64,000 nucleotides of DNA from Ursus arctos (lineage: Eukaryota > Chordata > Mammalia > Carnivora > Ursidae). The stretch's first letter is position 1, and the number at the start of each line of letters is the position of its first letter. Below, piece after piece: positions 10,195-20,911 of the stretch. The stretch is taken from contig NW_026622997.1 of assembly GCF_023065955.2 (NCBI RefSeq), forward strand, positions 8,914,001 through 8,978,000, in the 5' to 3' direction. The position numbers and the translations under genes are program-made. The notes beneath the pieces are model-generated. The model made no database searches and was not told the origin of the DNA. It saw nothing but the letters and a program-made list of their open reading frames with translations.

Positions 10195-12479
10195 TGTGGA
10201 CATCCTTCCAGGCTCTCTGTTTTGTCGCACCTATCTGTCTATTTATCTGTCATTGTCTCACTCAGCTGCTTAAGCTGTTAAACTCACCCCGTGTCACACA
10301 GCAGGTCGGCATCCTGTTATCCTCTGCTGTGCACACTCACCTGTTGGCCTTGGCATTCTGCATTGATTTGGGGTCTCCTGGCTCTTGTTCTATGATTTAT
10401 CTCACCTGGTTCCTTACCCTGTTAACTCAGCACAGTGCCAGTTCTCTGCTGTGACTTTAGACTTGCTTCACTTAAAATAATTTGGACTTTCCTTCAGGCG
10501 ATGGCCTTTGACTTATGTGGATATCCCACAGTCTTTCATGAACAAAGAAAACAAAACTAGCAAAGGAGAAGGGCGCAGATAATTGGTCGTAATCAACATG
10601 GTATCCCTTGGGGTTCTTCTTGGGTCTTTCTGTTGTACCTGGAAGAAAAAGTTACAGTTTCACTGTGTAAGAGCAAATAGAATCATGCACAGATTTCACA
10701 ATTTACTTTGTTAATCTTACGCATTTTTTATTCTTTGTTAGGCTTTGAAAGGCTTTTTGTACCTTTCACCTTCTACTCCTATACTTCACTGAAGCAATGT
10801 GGCCTAGAACTTTCTCCTCTGTCTCAACTTTCTCCAAATCAGAGCACTTAGGAATAATGTGGGGCACCCAGGGGAGGGCTCAGTCTAATTATCTGTAATT
10901 TCCTTGGAGGAACTAGGAAATCGATTTCAGAATGCAGTGTATCTCCTTTATAACCATATGTTGTGCTTTGAACATAATTCTTGTTATGCAATGAGTGTCG
11001 TCATTCTCAACGAACACTTCAGTTGTCTGTTTAAAGTCTTGAGTTTTTTTTTAAAGCAAGCTGCTGTAATTATTGTACATAAATACCTGGATCCTGCAGA
11101 CCCTACCTCAACAATCATATTTAAAAATCTAAAGTCCAAGGTGAGCAAAACCAGGAAAAGAGCCCTCGCATAGAGTTCCTAATGCTTTTATTTCTGCTGG
11201 GGGAAACTGCACATCACTACAAAAAGGTGGAAAAATCTAAAATAAAGGAAATGGCCATACAATGATCGGAAGCATTACTGATATCAGGGAAGGGACGTAG
11301 TACAGTGAAGGTGAGAAAAATTAGAGGTCAAGAACCACCTGAGTCACACTTACATTCCTGAGTCAAGTTTGAGAGCACCGGAAAGTGCTAATCCCCCAAG
11401 AACGTGAACTCTGCCCAATTTCCGTTTTCAGTTTTTTGGGGTTTTTTCTATCTGGGCACTAGCACCTGATCCTTCTTAGCCCTGAGTACCACTTAGTTAA
11501 GCTACAGAAAGTACCAGAAATATAAGCTAAGAATCCAAATCGCGTGGTAAACTTGGCAGAACCGGTCTGGGGCTTTTTTGTTAACTGTGGCCATGCTCTT
11601 GTTGATCTTTAATAACCATTATTCTCATGCCACAGTCATGGGAGTTTTACTAATTTTACGTGTATGTTTGCCAAGTTAGCTTAGGGCAGTTTCTTCTTTC
11701 CTTTTTTTGTAAATTTTGCTGGAGTTACCATTCCGTTTAGTCCGTCTTCTCACCGTCCTTTCCGGATTTTCAGATGCTTTCGTTTACTTCTGCTCTGAGG
11801 CTCTTGGTACAGGATTTGGACTGTTATTTACAGCAAAACGGCAAACCGGCCAGCATCCTCCTCTTTTGCTGATTCACCCGTAGTTTCCTCTGTGGGGAGC
11901 TGGCGGCTTCCGGACTAGACTTCTGTGCCCATGGGCACAGTGGCCAGCGCCAGAAGGGTGCAGCCATGGCCCGGCTGGGACGTGAGGGGTTGTCCTAGCT
12001 CCTTTCCTAGTCCTGCTGCTTTGGGACACTCCTATTCGCGGGAAGGGCCCCTGCTTCCAACCATGTGATATGCTTATTTCTGAAAGCCCGATGGACTCCA
12101 GAAAACTGTAATTAAGGAGCAAGAGGTTCCTTTGCAGATAATTGAAAGATGGTGGCAGAGACCCGTGAGTTAAGTACTTTCTAGACCACATTTATCTGCA
12201 CAGTTTCCTCTTCAAATTTATGTTCCTCGCCTTGAGTACTTCTCTGGAGGACCAAGGGCAGTTCCATTAAGGGTTTAAAGCAATCGGTTTGGATCCACCT
12301 AAGGGTCTCTGCATGCCTTTGATCAGTCCCATGGTGTCCCCCCTCCCGCCCTGGGCACCTGCCCCGCCTGATTCAGTCAGGCCCCCCAGCCCCCCCAGCC
12401 CCCTGCGGCTCCACAATGCTGACAGGAGCAATCGCTATCAAATGCAAAGTTCATTCCTTTCCTGCTCTCTTTTCCCTGA
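10195..12479. other. unique DNA, no gene recognised
   Basis: About 2.3 kb largely without repeat landmarks. I looked for long frames with good flanking splice sites and found none. A minus-strand frame of 105 codons (11874-12191) has no recognisable domain. Confidence 0.5.
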
Positions 12480-12620
12480 GGACAAGAAAGGTACTTCTCT
12501 GTGCTCCCACACGACCTTGTTCCCGCCTCTATTAATAGCACTCACCACCCTGTGCTGTAATTACCTAGGTGTCTCCAGTTTCCCTCAGCCATGTGGGCAC
12601 GCTCGAGAATAACTGTGGCA
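12480..12620 (+). repeat. L2 3'-end fragment (probable)
   Basis: 'agcactcaccaccctgtgctg' style wording followed by 'taattacctaggtgtctcc' and a decayed 'ctagactgtgagctcc' region fit an old sense L2 fragment. Confidence 0.5.
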
Positions 12621-13118
12621 CCAAGCTCTGCCGAGCTGCCCCTTCTCTGAACCCTCTCTTATCCTTTCCTTGACTCTGGGTTCTGATCGTGCTCCATCTC
12701 TGCAGCCTTCCAACATGTTCTTGCAGTACCATCATTGGCTTTCTGCTTCCCCCTGTCCCCACCAGCCCCAAGTAACAGTTCTCCTACCCTCAGTGCTGTC
12801 CAGTGCCCGGGCACAGGAGACACCTGCCTCAGATATAACGGATGAAGTGAAAGAGCTCTGGTATTACCTTTGCTCTCTTTCCCCCTCTTTTTTTGCTACA
12901 GTTATGACCACTGGGGTAATTGGGTGGAGGGCAGAATTTCACCCCAAATTAATCAGTGCAACTCTTCCAGGAAAATCTTAGGTAGTAACAACTTTTGTCG
13001 AGAACAGTTCCCCCAAGGTAGTCTGTTCTTTCATTGATGCAGCCTGTAGTGAATTCCTACAGGATGAATTTGGGGGGACATGTCATTAACATCACCCAAG
13101 GTCACTCCCCGGACTGTC
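12621..13118. other. unique DNA, no gene recognised
   Basis: Unclassified. It ends in the 'cctt' target-site duplication of the next LTR. Confidence 0.5.
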
Positions 13119-13122
13119 CCTT

Positions 13123-13834
13123 TGATCAGGGAACAGAAGGCAAGCTGAGGACAAAGCAGAAACTCACACCCGGCAACCCTCCCCCCCCCCCCATGGGATG
13201 TAGGTGACATTCCTCAGGCACCCCTGGCTGCCCTAAAGCTCAGGAAAGGAAAAACAAATAGTTAACTAACAGAGATCACAATCCTGCAAGACCTGAGTCT
13301 CCCTCAGTTTACGCGTCCTAGTGATTTACAAGGAAGAAGCTTTCTTATCAATAGCCTAACTTCCAGAGACCCATAATTCAGTTTCCTGAAGCCCTAACAT
13401 GACCATCCCCTCCATAAAATTGAGGGAGGCTGAGGCAGAAGGAAATGTAAATAAAATGGAATTTCTTTTAAACCTGCAGCCTGTTGATGAGGACATGTGA
13501 TAGGAGGAAAGTAACATTCTCCCAGGAAGCCCCCAACTACCTTACTGTTAACACCTTTACAGGGGGAAACACCCTTAACTTGACAATAGCAAGGCCTCCA
13601 GTCTCCTGTGAGTCTTCTTTCTCAACCTCCCTTTTTCCTCACCTCCCCCAACCCCATGGTATATAACCAGCCACCCCTCACAACCCGGGGCAGCAGCTCT
13701 TTCTGCCCACGGGTCCTGTCCCCGTGCTTTCATAAACCACCATTTTGCACCAAAGACATCTCAAGAATTCTTTCTTGGTCGTCGGCTCTGGACTCCACCC
13801 CACTGAACCTCACCTGTATCCCACAACCTCCTCA
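13123..13834 (+). mobile_element. solo LTR of a carnivore endogenous retrovirus (copy 1)
   Basis: It begins TGATCAGGG and ends CCTCCTCA, flanked by 'cctt' at 13119-13122 and 13835-13838. A second copy of the same LTR lies in opposite orientation at 17016-17626. Shared blocks include a C-run before 'catgggatg', 'acctccccca', a TATATAA box, 'ctgcccacgggtcctgtc' and 'catttgcaccaaagacatc' (the first letters approximate). Copy 1 has about 75 extra bases near 13370-13440 and other indels. No gag, pol or env sequence is next to it, so it looks like the product of LTR-LTR recombination. The frame at 13608-13940 is an accident of LTR sequence. Confidence 0.85.
13660..13666 (+). promoter_or_regulatory. 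TATA box of ERV LTR copy 1
   Basis: TATATAA, conserved in both LTR copies at the matching place, a likely U3 promoter element. Present activity is unknown. Confidence 0.55.
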
Positions 13835-13838
13835 CCTT

Positions 13839-14738
13839 CATGCCACTGTCAAGGTTTTTGACTTGAGGATCCTCACGAATGTGTTATACAGACAGGTTCA
13901 TGACCACGAAACAAAGGTCTTCGAGGAGGGCTTCCCCTAACCCACGTTGGTAAGTGCTTATCTCTAGAAGATTTCAATTTTCTTCCATAAAACACGATAC
14001 TCAGCCGCTCTTCGGACTTACTGGATCCCAGCGATGGATGAACTAGCCTTGGGTGGGCGAGCGAAGAGCCTAGGAGCTTACTGTATCCAAACTACGCAGG
14101 TGTGCTTTAGCGTCACCATGGAAACATCTCAGCAGTCAAATAACAAGACGGTAATGAAGAGATGGGATCGGAAAAACTAAAATAGTCAGGGTTTCTACTG
14201 GAAGAGAAGGGCAGAAGGGGCAGTGGAAGGAGGCAGCAAGAGGAGAGGGTCAAAGAGAGGCAGGGTCAATTATATTAAAAGCTAGTATCAGCACCTAGAG
14301 TTTGACTGTTACGCGTTTTGAACCTATCTGTGATGCCCTGTAAACTGAGTTGATTTCTAAACTTTAGCCTCTTGACTTGCTGCAGTGCTCAGGTCTCAAC
14401 TGGTACATGGGGCTCAAAGCTCGAGGCTTACCTGATTGGGTTTCTGGGGCCCTAAGTCTCGGCTTGCGGGGCGGACCGCCGGAATACTGCCGGAACAGTG
14501 ACAACTATGGGGGAGCAGCACAACCCCGTGTCAGAGTGGAGCCTATGAATCCCCACCTCACTTAAAGGCCAGTGTGTTTTCCTCCTAGGACTACTTACCC
14601 CAAACAAGAGCATCTCCTTTTGCCCCCTGTTTTAGAGTAAATACTAACTAGTGCTCAAAATCCCCAACACGGGCTCCCCCAGGAAATAGAGATAATGCCC
14701 GATAGCTGAGTGGTCCACCACCACCACCATCTTTGGTT
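13839..14738. other. unique DNA, no gene recognised
   Basis: No repeat landmark was recognised. A donor-like GTAAGT occurs at 13950. The plus-strand open frame at 14377-14565 has no domain. Confidence 0.45.
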
Positions 14739-14752
14739 ATAAAACTATCTCC

Positions 14753-14951
14753 TGGGGCGCCTGGTGGCTCAGTCGTTAAGCGTCTGCCTTCGGCTCAGGG
14801 CGTGATCCCAGCGTTCTGGGATCGAGCCCCACATCAGGCTCCTCCGATGGGAGCCCGCTTCTTCCTCTCCCACGCCCCCTGCTTGTGTTTCCTCTCTTAC
14901 TGGCTGTCTCTCTCTGTCAAATAAATAAATAAAATCTTTAAAAAAAATAAA
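14753..14951 (+). mobile_element. young Can-SINE (arctoid type)
   Basis: Starts TGGGGCGCCTGGTGGCTCAG, continues 'cgttaagcgtctgccttcgg', and ends 'aaataaataaataaaatctt' plus an A tail. A perfect 14-base target-site duplication, 'ataaaactatctcc', occurs at 14739-14752 and 14952-14965, pointing to a fairly recent insertion. Confidence 0.96.
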
Positions 14952-14965
14952 ATAAAACTATCTCC

Positions 14966-15095
14966 ACACCTAGATCTTGAGTTCGTGGAGAGGAGGTCCC
15001 CAATATTATTTATCTTGGATTTCTCAGCAATTCCACATTGCATGTGTATAGTGAGGTGGAAGCTCATGGAAGCTCATAAGTATTTATTAAATGAT
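14966..15095 (+). repeat. L2 3'-end fragment
   Basis: 'agatcttgagttcgtggagagg', 'ttatttatcttggatttctcagc' and 'taagtatttattaaatga' follow the order of the L2 3' end (gene-like 'gctccttgagggcagg ... caataaatatttgttgaatga'). Confidence 0.6.
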
Positions 15096-15872
15096 TAAGC
15101 AGAGGAGACAGGGAAAATATCTCTGTGTAGTTGGAGTGGTTTATTGTGAAGTTTGCTATTGTGGCCAAGGCAACAGGGGGGCTCAGAGACGGACGTCTCT
15201 ACCTGGGATCTGGAATGATTTCTAAGCATTCTGAAATATAGCTGGGCAAGTACTTTTACTAACCCCACCTCCTCTGACAGTTTATTTCCAAATGTTCCTG
15301 ACTACCTGGTTAAAAAAAAAAAGTTTATTAGGTTCAAGGATAGTTTTAAGTGTATGCATATTTAAAAACCTAAATGAAAGCATTTAAAAATTAAGACATC
15401 TCTTACAATCTCTCTACCAGTCACTGTTCCTATCAGTAATGAATGTGAAACCCATCTTTGGTGCTGTATCTTAAACTGTGGGTCCTATGGAACGGTAAGT
15501 GCTCTCTCCGTGGACTGGGGGGCTCTGTGTGTGCATGGCCTCTGTCCCTGCTGCCATAGCTTCCTTGTCAATGTACCAACATTCCTGGATTTTCTGAGAT
15601 TCTCCTTGCATCTTTGAAGACTACTAGCTAGCTATTAGGCAGTTACTTTTTTTTTTCTCATAAAGGTGAAGAATAACCTTCTACAGAATCACTGTGACAC
15701 CTTGTGGGCATGGCTAGGGATTGCATCCCTGGCTTCAGTTCCAAATGACAGCCCTGACTTCCTTCCTTCCTGCTCACTGTTCTCCGCCAAAAGCCTCATT
15801 GTGTCTCCTTCCACTTCTTTCCACATCATTCCCTGAAGAGCAAGCATAAACAGGAATAGGAGAAATTGGCCT
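15096..15872. other. unique DNA, no gene recognised
   Basis: Unclassified sequence with one A run near 15313. No exon-like segment seen. Confidence 0.5.
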
Positions 15873-16222
15873 TGTTAAAAACAAGACAGCGGACCCAAAA
15901 TGAAGTCACTTATGCTAAGCTCCATGTCACCAAACCAAGACCTAATACTTCATGACAGTTTCGTTCTCTCCCTGGAATGGGAATCTTGACTCAATCAGGA
16001 ATTACCTGGTCAGCACTAGTGAAGTAATCTGTCTAATAGACCTGCTTTTGCTAGAATAATTTTCTTGTCTTGCTCCTTTACGCCTACAAAAGTCTTTCAT
16101 TTTGTACAGCTCCTCAGAGCTCCTTTCTGTTTGTCCAAAAGGATGCTGCTCAATTTGGGAATCTTTGAATAAAGTCAGTAAGATCTTTAAAGTTTATTCG
16201 GTTGAATTTTGTTTTTTAAGAG
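15873..16222 (+). mobile_element. solo LTR, probable ERVL-type
   Basis: It begins 'tgttaaaaacaagacagcgg' and ends with 'tttgaataaagtcagtaag' (polyadenylation signal), 'ttattcggttgaattttg', 'ttttttaag'. This pattern of a single AATAAA near the right end followed by a short R/U5-like tail is typical of mammalian LTRs. The family name is uncertain. Confidence 0.6.
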
Positions 16223-16645
16223 TATTCGTGATTCTGTGTGATGAGGCAACTGTTAATTTGCTTCTGTCTTGAGTTGAGCTTTCAGGAAAATCTCTGCCCT
16301 GTCGATGGGGATGGAACCAGCATGAAGAGCATCCTTCCCACTGGAGTTGGTGCCAACTCTTTGCCAATCTCTCTCTCCTCCTATGGTGATTTCATTACGC
16401 CAGGAGACAACGGGCTTTGATGGTTCCTCAGCAGATACACTTTTCTCCCCCAGAGATAGATTTCCATGGAAACCAAACCCAGAAGGAACATTCTGGAAAG
16501 GCAGGGTGTGGCAAAAACCACCAGAGACGTGAGGGGAGAAGGCATTTATCACAGAATTACATTAGAAATGTGTGCAAAAATATGGTCAGAGGCAGCAGAA
16601 AAGGGAGTTACATTTTATAGTGTTTTTCATTGTTTCTATTTAATG
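16223..16645. other. unique DNA, no gene recognised
   Basis: Open frames exist in several frames at once (16238-16804), which argues against real coding. No domain was recognised. Confidence 0.45.
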
Positions 16646-16649
16646 GGAG

Positions 16650-16860
16650 TGGAAGACCCTAGAAAAATCAGAAGGCCATACATAGAGCACCTATTGGGTG
16701 CAAGGCATGATGCCAAGTGCTGGGAAGGGCCAGGTGTCAAATGTGACCCTGCCCTTTGGGAGTTTGCGGCTTCTATGCACACAGATAATCACACCAAACA
16801 ATAGCACATTAGAGGGCCAGATGAATCGGACCCACATAAGTGGCAAGAGGCAGGGATGCC
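16650..16860 (-). repeat. L2 fragment, antisense
   Basis: 'agagcacctattgggtgcaagg', 'catgatgccaagtgctggga', 'gaccctgccctttgggag' reproduce the reverse complement of the L2 3' end ('gagcacctactatgtgccagg...'). Confidence 0.75.
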
Positions 16861-17015
16861 TCTCTTTAGGCCAAGGTCGATCTCTCAAAATAAGCAGTGA
16901 GAACAAAGCCATGTCAGGGTGAACCTAAGGGACCTGCAGCCCTGTTTCTCAACCCCGGTCAAAGGAGGAGTTTAAAAATATAAGGGAGAGTAAGGCATGA
17001 TTTTACAGTACTGGT

Positions 17016-17626
17016 TGATGAGGTTGTGGGATATAGGTAAGGTTCAGGGGGTGGAGTCCGGACCCGACGACCAAGAAAGAGTTCTTGAGATGTCTTTGGT
17101 GCAAAATGGTGGTTTATGAAAGCACGGGGACAGGACCCGTGGGCAGAAAGAGCCGCTGCCCCGGGTTGTGAGGGGTGGCTGATTATATACCATGGGGTTG
17201 GGGGAGGTGAGGAAACAGGGAGGTTGAGAAAGTACTTTCATATGTTAAAGAAGATTCACAGGATACCCGAGGCCTTGCCATTGTCAAGTTAAGGTTGTTT
17301 ACCCCTCTAGTAAGACATTAACATGAAGATGGTTGGGAACTTCCTGGAGGCTGCAGATTATAAGGACAATTTAATTGTATCTACATTCCCTTCCTGAAGC
17401 TAGGTTATTGATAGAAATGCTTTGTTCTTGTAAACTGCTAAGACATTTGCAAACTGAGGGAGACTCAAGTCTTGCAGGATTGTGGTTTCTATAGGTTGAC
17501 TATTTCTTTGTCCTTTAGGGCAGCCAGGAGTGCCTGAGGAATGTCACAGACATCCCATGGGGGGGGAGGGAGTTGCGGGGTGTCAGTTTCTGCTTTGTCC
17601 TCAGCTTGCCTTCTGTTCCCTCATCA
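17016..17626 (-). mobile_element. solo LTR of the same endogenous retrovirus (copy 2, inverted)
   Basis: Reverse complement of the LTR at 13123-13834, with clear similarity over its whole length apart from indels. It is flanked by 'ctggt' at 17011-17015 and 17627-17631, a 5-base target-site duplication unlike that of copy 1, so the two entered separately. The TATA box is kept at 17183-17189. The frame at 17044-17241 parallels the LTR frame in copy 1 and is not a gene. Confidence 0.87.
17183..17189 (-). promoter_or_regulatory. TATA box of ERV LTR copy 2
   Basis: TATATAA on the minus strand, aligned with the box in copy 1. It would direct transcription toward lower coordinates. Confidence 0.5.
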
Positions 17627-17674
17627 CTGGTGATGGTCCAAGAGAAAGGCAGTGTTCAGTGACTTGCGGGAGAG

Positions 17675-17849
17675 GACAATGATTCACAATGCTGGCTACG
17701 CAGGTGAATCACCTGGGGGCTTTTAAAAAATACTGACGCTGGGAGATTCTGATGAACTTGGTTTGGGGAGGAGGCAAGAGCCTGTGCACTGGGATTTAAA
17801 AATTTTCCCCAAATGATTCTAATGTACAGCCAAGTTTTAGAACCACTGG
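17675..17849 (+). mobile_element. MER5A-type hAT-Charlie DNA transposon
   Basis: The interior reads 'ggtgaatcacctgggggctt', 'ttaaaaaatactgacgctggg', 'gattctgatgaacttgg', then 'atgattctaatgtacagcc', ending '.agaaccactgg'. The non-autonomous MER5A structure with near-palindromic ends is recognisable, though the left terminal repeat is decayed. Confidence 0.8.
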
Positions 17850-17886
17850 AAGATCCTGTTCCTAACACTGTCTCCTCTAGTTACTG

Positions 17887-17962
17887 CTACACGCACACAC
17901 ACACACACATGCACACACACGCACACACACACACTCACACATGCACACACACAGACACACGC
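17887..17962 (+). repeat. (CA)n microsatellite, interrupted
   Basis: CA repeats broken by 'tg', 'cg' and 'ct' units. Confidence 0.95.
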
Positions 17963-18874
17963 TTGCTCTTGCTGTTGTAATTTTCAGCTTTGCAGAAAAT
18001 GGATTAAATATTAAGTGGAATGGGATAGAGATTTCAGGATACCTGAATTCAGCGGGCACTTGATTACCTGCTTACTATGCTAATGAGGAGAGGGGTGTGG
18101 CCTTGGGGGTGGACTGCTGGGAAGGATTAGGAGAAGGGCTTATAGTGAGTAGTTGCTCTAATATGTGCCTCTGACCCTTGACATAACTTTCCTTCAGCCA
18201 GCTGTGATTCTGACTCTGTGTCAGTATTAGTGAAGTGATGCGTCTTGCCAAGGGATGGGGCAACGTACCATGGTGTTCAGGGTCATGTATAATACAGCAC
18301 ATGTCCCTGATGTCCCCTGTCCCTGTGGCTGTCTTCTCTGGGCATGCTGTTTATACCTATGTTCTTCCTTCCAAATCTCTTAAAAAAAATCAAGATGTGA
18401 CAACAAGGAGAAGTAGTTTTATTTTCTAATAACAGTAAACTATTGCCCACACAGGAGTATTGTATTTATTTCACATTTGCCACGATACATAACACATTAC
18501 TGGTTTTCCTTTATTTGAATGATAGTTTGTTATAGTTGGTGAGGAATTACTTATTTGGTGTGATTTTAGGAATGTTAAGAAAATCCTGCTTTCCCCTTAC
18601 AATCAAAATAACTGCTCTGGAAGAGCAGAATGGAATGGACCAGAAAGTTGTTGCAATAAGACTGCAGGGGGGCGGGCGTGAGGTGGGGTGGGGTTAATAA
18701 GAGATCCTACACTGGGGAAGTAGGAGAAATGGAAGACGTTAGTTGTTGGTTCACGAGACATTCTGAGGGCAGACTTTATGGGACAAGGCACTTTTTAGAA
18801 AGGAAGGAGAAGGAAAAGCCTGGATGATCACAAGATCTCAAACTCGTGTGAAAGAAAGCATGGTGACCATGTCT
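17963..18874. other. unique DNA, no gene recognised
   Basis: No repeat family or exon recognised. Short frames only. Confidence 0.5.
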
Positions 18875-19060
18875 ATAGATTCCAGGGAGGCCCGAGGAGA
18901 TGATGGTTGGGAGCTGACTGATTTGGTTTCCTAGATATTGGCTTTGGAGTGCCAGTGGGAGTCCTCGTGGGAATATTCAACAAGCAGTTGGAGCTAAAGA
19001 GAAAGTTTAGAACTAGAGACAGAGATTTACTACCTTAGATGTGACAATAAAGTCATGAGA
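18875..19060 (-). repeat. L2 coding-region fragment, antisense (probable)
   Basis: 'gtgccagtgggagtcctcgtg' followed by 'attcaacaagcagttggag' and 'aactagagacagagattt' resembles the reverse complement of the L2 ORF2 segment that encodes 'CLLDISTWM'-like sequence. By-eye match only. Confidence 0.5.
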
Positions 19061-19555
19061 GCATTAGAAATTGGCACAGGAGAATGCCTAAAAAGGGAAA
19101 AGAAAATAACGCCAGGACTTTGGAAGAAATCCAACATTTACGGTATCTGAAAAGGAAAATGTCCCAGTGAGGATCCAGGCACAGTGAGAATGGGAACGAG
19201 AGCATGACCTAAGCCAGGGAAAGAGAGCTTCTCAAGATGTGGGTGGTGCATCCTGTGAGATGCCACTCTGAGATCATATAGGATATCGGCGGTCTTTGGG
19301 AGAACCACCCTTATTACACTTGGCCTCCACTTGGCTCATGCCTTCCCTCTTGTCCTTTGGGTTCTAGACCACTTTATTCTGGTTTTCTTCCAGATCTTTG
19401 CCCCCTCCTTTTCCATCCCCTGGCTTCCTTTCCTTTGTCTACTCTTGCCCCAAGTATTAATTCTCTTGCCAGCATTCTTCGTCTGCCCTCTTCTTTCTCA
19501 AGCCACCCGCTCTCTTCTATATTGTAACCACCATCCTGGTCAAGTAATGGGACCT
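19061..19555. other. unclassified DNA
   Basis: Nothing firm. A 131-codon frame (19331-19726) is Leu/Phe/Pro-rich because the DNA is pyrimidine-rich, and its end overlaps an L2 fragment. Confidence 0.45.
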
Positions 19556-19559
19556 CGGC

Positions 19560-19725
19560 AGATGTGTTTCCCTGATCTGTCCCAAACCTCTCACTGTAAC
19601 TCTCTGATCTTTACCGCTTACTTAATTTTCTTTATACTTTTATCCCCCACGTGCTATCACTTTACACTAGAGTTTAGGTCTGCCTGTTTGCTTTATTTCA
19701 AAACGGGTCTCCTACGTCTGTTTTA
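19560..19725 (+). repeat. L2 3'-end fragment
   Basis: 'ctctgatctttaccgcttac', 'tgctatcactttacactagag' and 'gtttaggtctgcctgtttgc' match the order of a decayed sense L2 3' region. Confidence 0.5.
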
Positions 19726-19737
19726 ATTCCTGGTGTC

Positions 19738-19751
19738 CCCCTAGGTGGCGC
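19738..19751 (+). promoter_or_regulatory. candidate CTCF binding motif
   Basis: CCCCTAGGTGGCGC on the plus strand matches the core CCASYAGRKGGCRS at 13 of 14 positions, the mismatch again at the third base. It points away from the motif at 6605-6618. Occupancy is untested. Confidence 0.5.
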
Positions 19752-20777
19752 TTTGTTCTTCACGGACAGGCTTACAATGCCTAACTCTGTGCTGTTAGAA
19801 GCCACCAATAATCAAGGCCTAGACCCTTCACTTGTTTAGATATTGCAAAATGGTGATCGTTCTAGTCATCACTTCTTCTTTATTTATTAGCTGGAATACT
19901 TTTCAAAAGAGGGACTTTCCCTCGTTTACAATTTGATTACCCAAGTGGAAGAGTTTTCAAAGGAAAGGCAACATGATAGCTTGAAATTTTCCTTTTATTT
20001 ACTGCCTTTCAAAATAGTCCATTCCCTAGCATCCTCCAAAGGTAACTGATTAGGGTTAGGGTATATTTTTTAGGGGGTTGATGGTTACACTTTATAAACC
20101 CAGGGAACAAACAATATTTGGTGTGTTTTAACTGACGACAGCGATTACCTTTGTTGACGGTCACGTCGTTCTACCTTTGGTCAGTAGGAGTCTTTTCAAG
20201 TTGGTCCCTGCATTCTTTGATCAGCCCTAATAGTCTTTGGTAGCTTTTTTGCTGTATGACATGATTTTCCGGGCCCATCTTGTACATTTGCTGCACCATG
20301 CCTGGAATCAGCCATTTCTCCAAGACTACAAGCTGGAAACTAAGTGATGCTCATGCTACAGGTTAGGTTATCATTTCAGGGCTTTTCAATGGACAGAACT
20401 AGGGTATTTGAAGATTATAAAAAACACCTCATGAATTTAGGATGTTACTTCCTTTTCACATTCAGGAGTATAGGATGATAAACCTTTTCTGTTTTACATT
20501 TATAGCCATTTGCTCCCAAACTAGGAATCCTGGTTCTCGAGGACACACTGATGATAGAATTAGATATCACAAAGTTGTTAACTTGCTTTTCCAAAACATT
20601 TTCAGAATAACAATCCCGACACCTTACCAGTACAATTATTAAAGGCAATCAAAATTAAACATTTATTGACATGTGCTTTCCTTCTTTTCCACAGTTGTAC
20701 CATAATCTACACTGTCAGAGCACAGAGCTCTTTTATACTTTTGCTCTCATATCTTTCATTTAAATATATTGTACATT
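19752..20777. other. unique DNA, no gene recognised
   Basis: AT-rich sequence without landmarks. The short 'tagggttaggg' word at about 20050 is too short to be telomeric. Confidence 0.5.
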
Positions 20778-20792
20778 TAAACTGTACATTTA

Positions 20793-20897
20793 GGGGTACC
20801 TGGCTAGCTCGGTTGGTAGAGCATGAAACTCTTGATCTTGGAGTTGTGAGTTTGAGCCCCACATTGGGTATAATGATTATTTAAAATTTAAACAAAC
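20793..20897 (+). mobile_element. short tRNA-Lys-derived SINE
   Basis: Positions 20798-20870 align along their length with mammalian tRNA-Lys: 'ctggctagctcggttggtag' (D arm and A box), 'aaactcttgatcttgg' (anticodon arm with CTT in place) and 'tgtgagtttgagcccc' (B box). It lacks the usual TC-rich body and passes into an A/T-rich tail. Imperfect flanks 'ctgtacattta' and 'ttgtactttta' suggest a target-site duplication. It is best read as a short carnivore SINE, not a working tRNA gene. Confidence 0.8.
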
Positions 20898-20911
20898 AAA
20901 TTGTACTTTTA

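Noticed and set aside
13608..13940. Frame also found at 17044-17241, looking conserved
   Set aside because: Similarity comes from the shared LTR, not from protein constraint.
20045..20060. TAGGGTTAGGG, telomere-like
   Set aside because: Fewer than two full units in unique DNA; chance is enough.
20798..20870. Functional tRNA-Lys gene
   Set aside because: It has a SINE tail, duplicated flanks and several arm mismatches.
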